Assembly (NCBI GenBank): GCA_947628395.1 | Contig: CANQZP010000077.1 | Span: 1 to 5,678, forward strand | Origin: an uncultured Clostridia bacterium | Lineage (GTDB): Bacteria; Bacillota; Clostridia; TANB77; CAG-508 | Length of the DNA stretch: 5,678 nt | Direction: 5' to 3' | Shown here: positions 5,603-5,678 of the stretch, piece by piece | How positions within the stretch are numbered: position 1 is the stretch's first letter | How the letters are laid out: every line of letters begins with the position of its first letter | Made by a program: the position numbers and the translations under genes | Notes under the pieces: generated by a model | Told to the model about the DNA's origin: nothing | What the model saw: the letters and a program-made list of their open reading frames with translations, nothing else | Database searches by the model: none

Positions 5603-5678
5603 ATCGAGTAGAGAATAAATAATTATTTTATTTATTCCCTCTCACACCACCGTACGTGCCGTTCGGCATACGGCGGTT
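5603..5678 (-). mobile_element. 3' end of a group II intron (domains V and VI); remainder beyond the right edge
   Basis: Read on the minus strand, 5677-5646 forms the domain V hairpin. ACCGCCGT pairs with ACGGTGGT, an asymmetric bulge follows, and a GCC/GGC tip closes a GAAC loop. The catalytic triad position reads CGC (5675-5673), as I recall for group IIC introns, where most other classes have AGC. Domain VI follows: GAG, A, GGG and AATAAATAA pair with TTATTTATT, CTC, T and CTC around a five-base loop. They leave a single bulged A at 5609, seven bases from the end, which is the expected branch point. The intron ends CTACTCGAT at 5603, matching the usual AY terminus. Domains I-IV and any reverse transcriptase/maturase gene would lie to the right. 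The 3' exon begins at 5602, 55 bases past the Mur ligase stop codon, in the opposite orientation to that gene. Class assignment is tentative. Confidence 0.85.

Overview
The window is AT-rich. It reads as a chromosomal housekeeping segment of a low-GC Gram-positive bacterium, most likely a Clostridia member. The reasons are strong AGGAGG-type ribosome binding sites, A/T-ending codons, sigma-A-like promoters with TTTACA/TTGAAA and TATAAT/TAAAAT boxes, and the gene families present. Family or genus cannot be fixed from the sequence alone.

Left half (1-2650), minus strand, reading right to left: pth (peptidyl-tRNA hydrolase), then a short RNase E/G-family gene (rng), then the first 152 codons of rimO (ribosomal protein S12 methylthiotransferase), which runs off the left edge. 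All three concern translation or RNA metabolism. A good promoter precedes pth, and I saw no convincing promoter before rng or rimO, so read-through transcription is possible. The two gaps between these genes each hold a palindromic element: a roughly 120-bp imperfect palindrome between pth and rng, and a 77-bp near-perfect hairpin between rng and rimO.

Middle (2651-3930): a divergent intergenic region carries back-to-back promoters for pth (minus) and for a family 2 glycosyltransferase (plus). The glycosyltransferase is a single-gene unit with its own promoter, a perfect-consensus ribosome binding site and a clear intrinsic terminator.

Right half (3931-5678), plus strand: a short GTAGGGG/CCCCTAC palindrome, a textbook promoter, and a MurE-type Mur ligase. 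The ligase has the full catalytic framework, but the substrate-recognition motif that is normally DNPR reads DQIR, and several other signature positions are changed. It is probably a MurE paralogue or subfamily, not the standard MurE. About 55 bp after its stop lies the 3' end of a group II intron on the minus strand (domains V and VI, with a bulged branch-point A). The rest of the intron is off the right edge.

No defence system, phage, CRISPR array or clearly new multi-gene system is visible. The items most worth following are the MurE variant, the large palindrome between pth and rng, the RNase G lacking the zinc-link cysteines, and the intron end beside murE.
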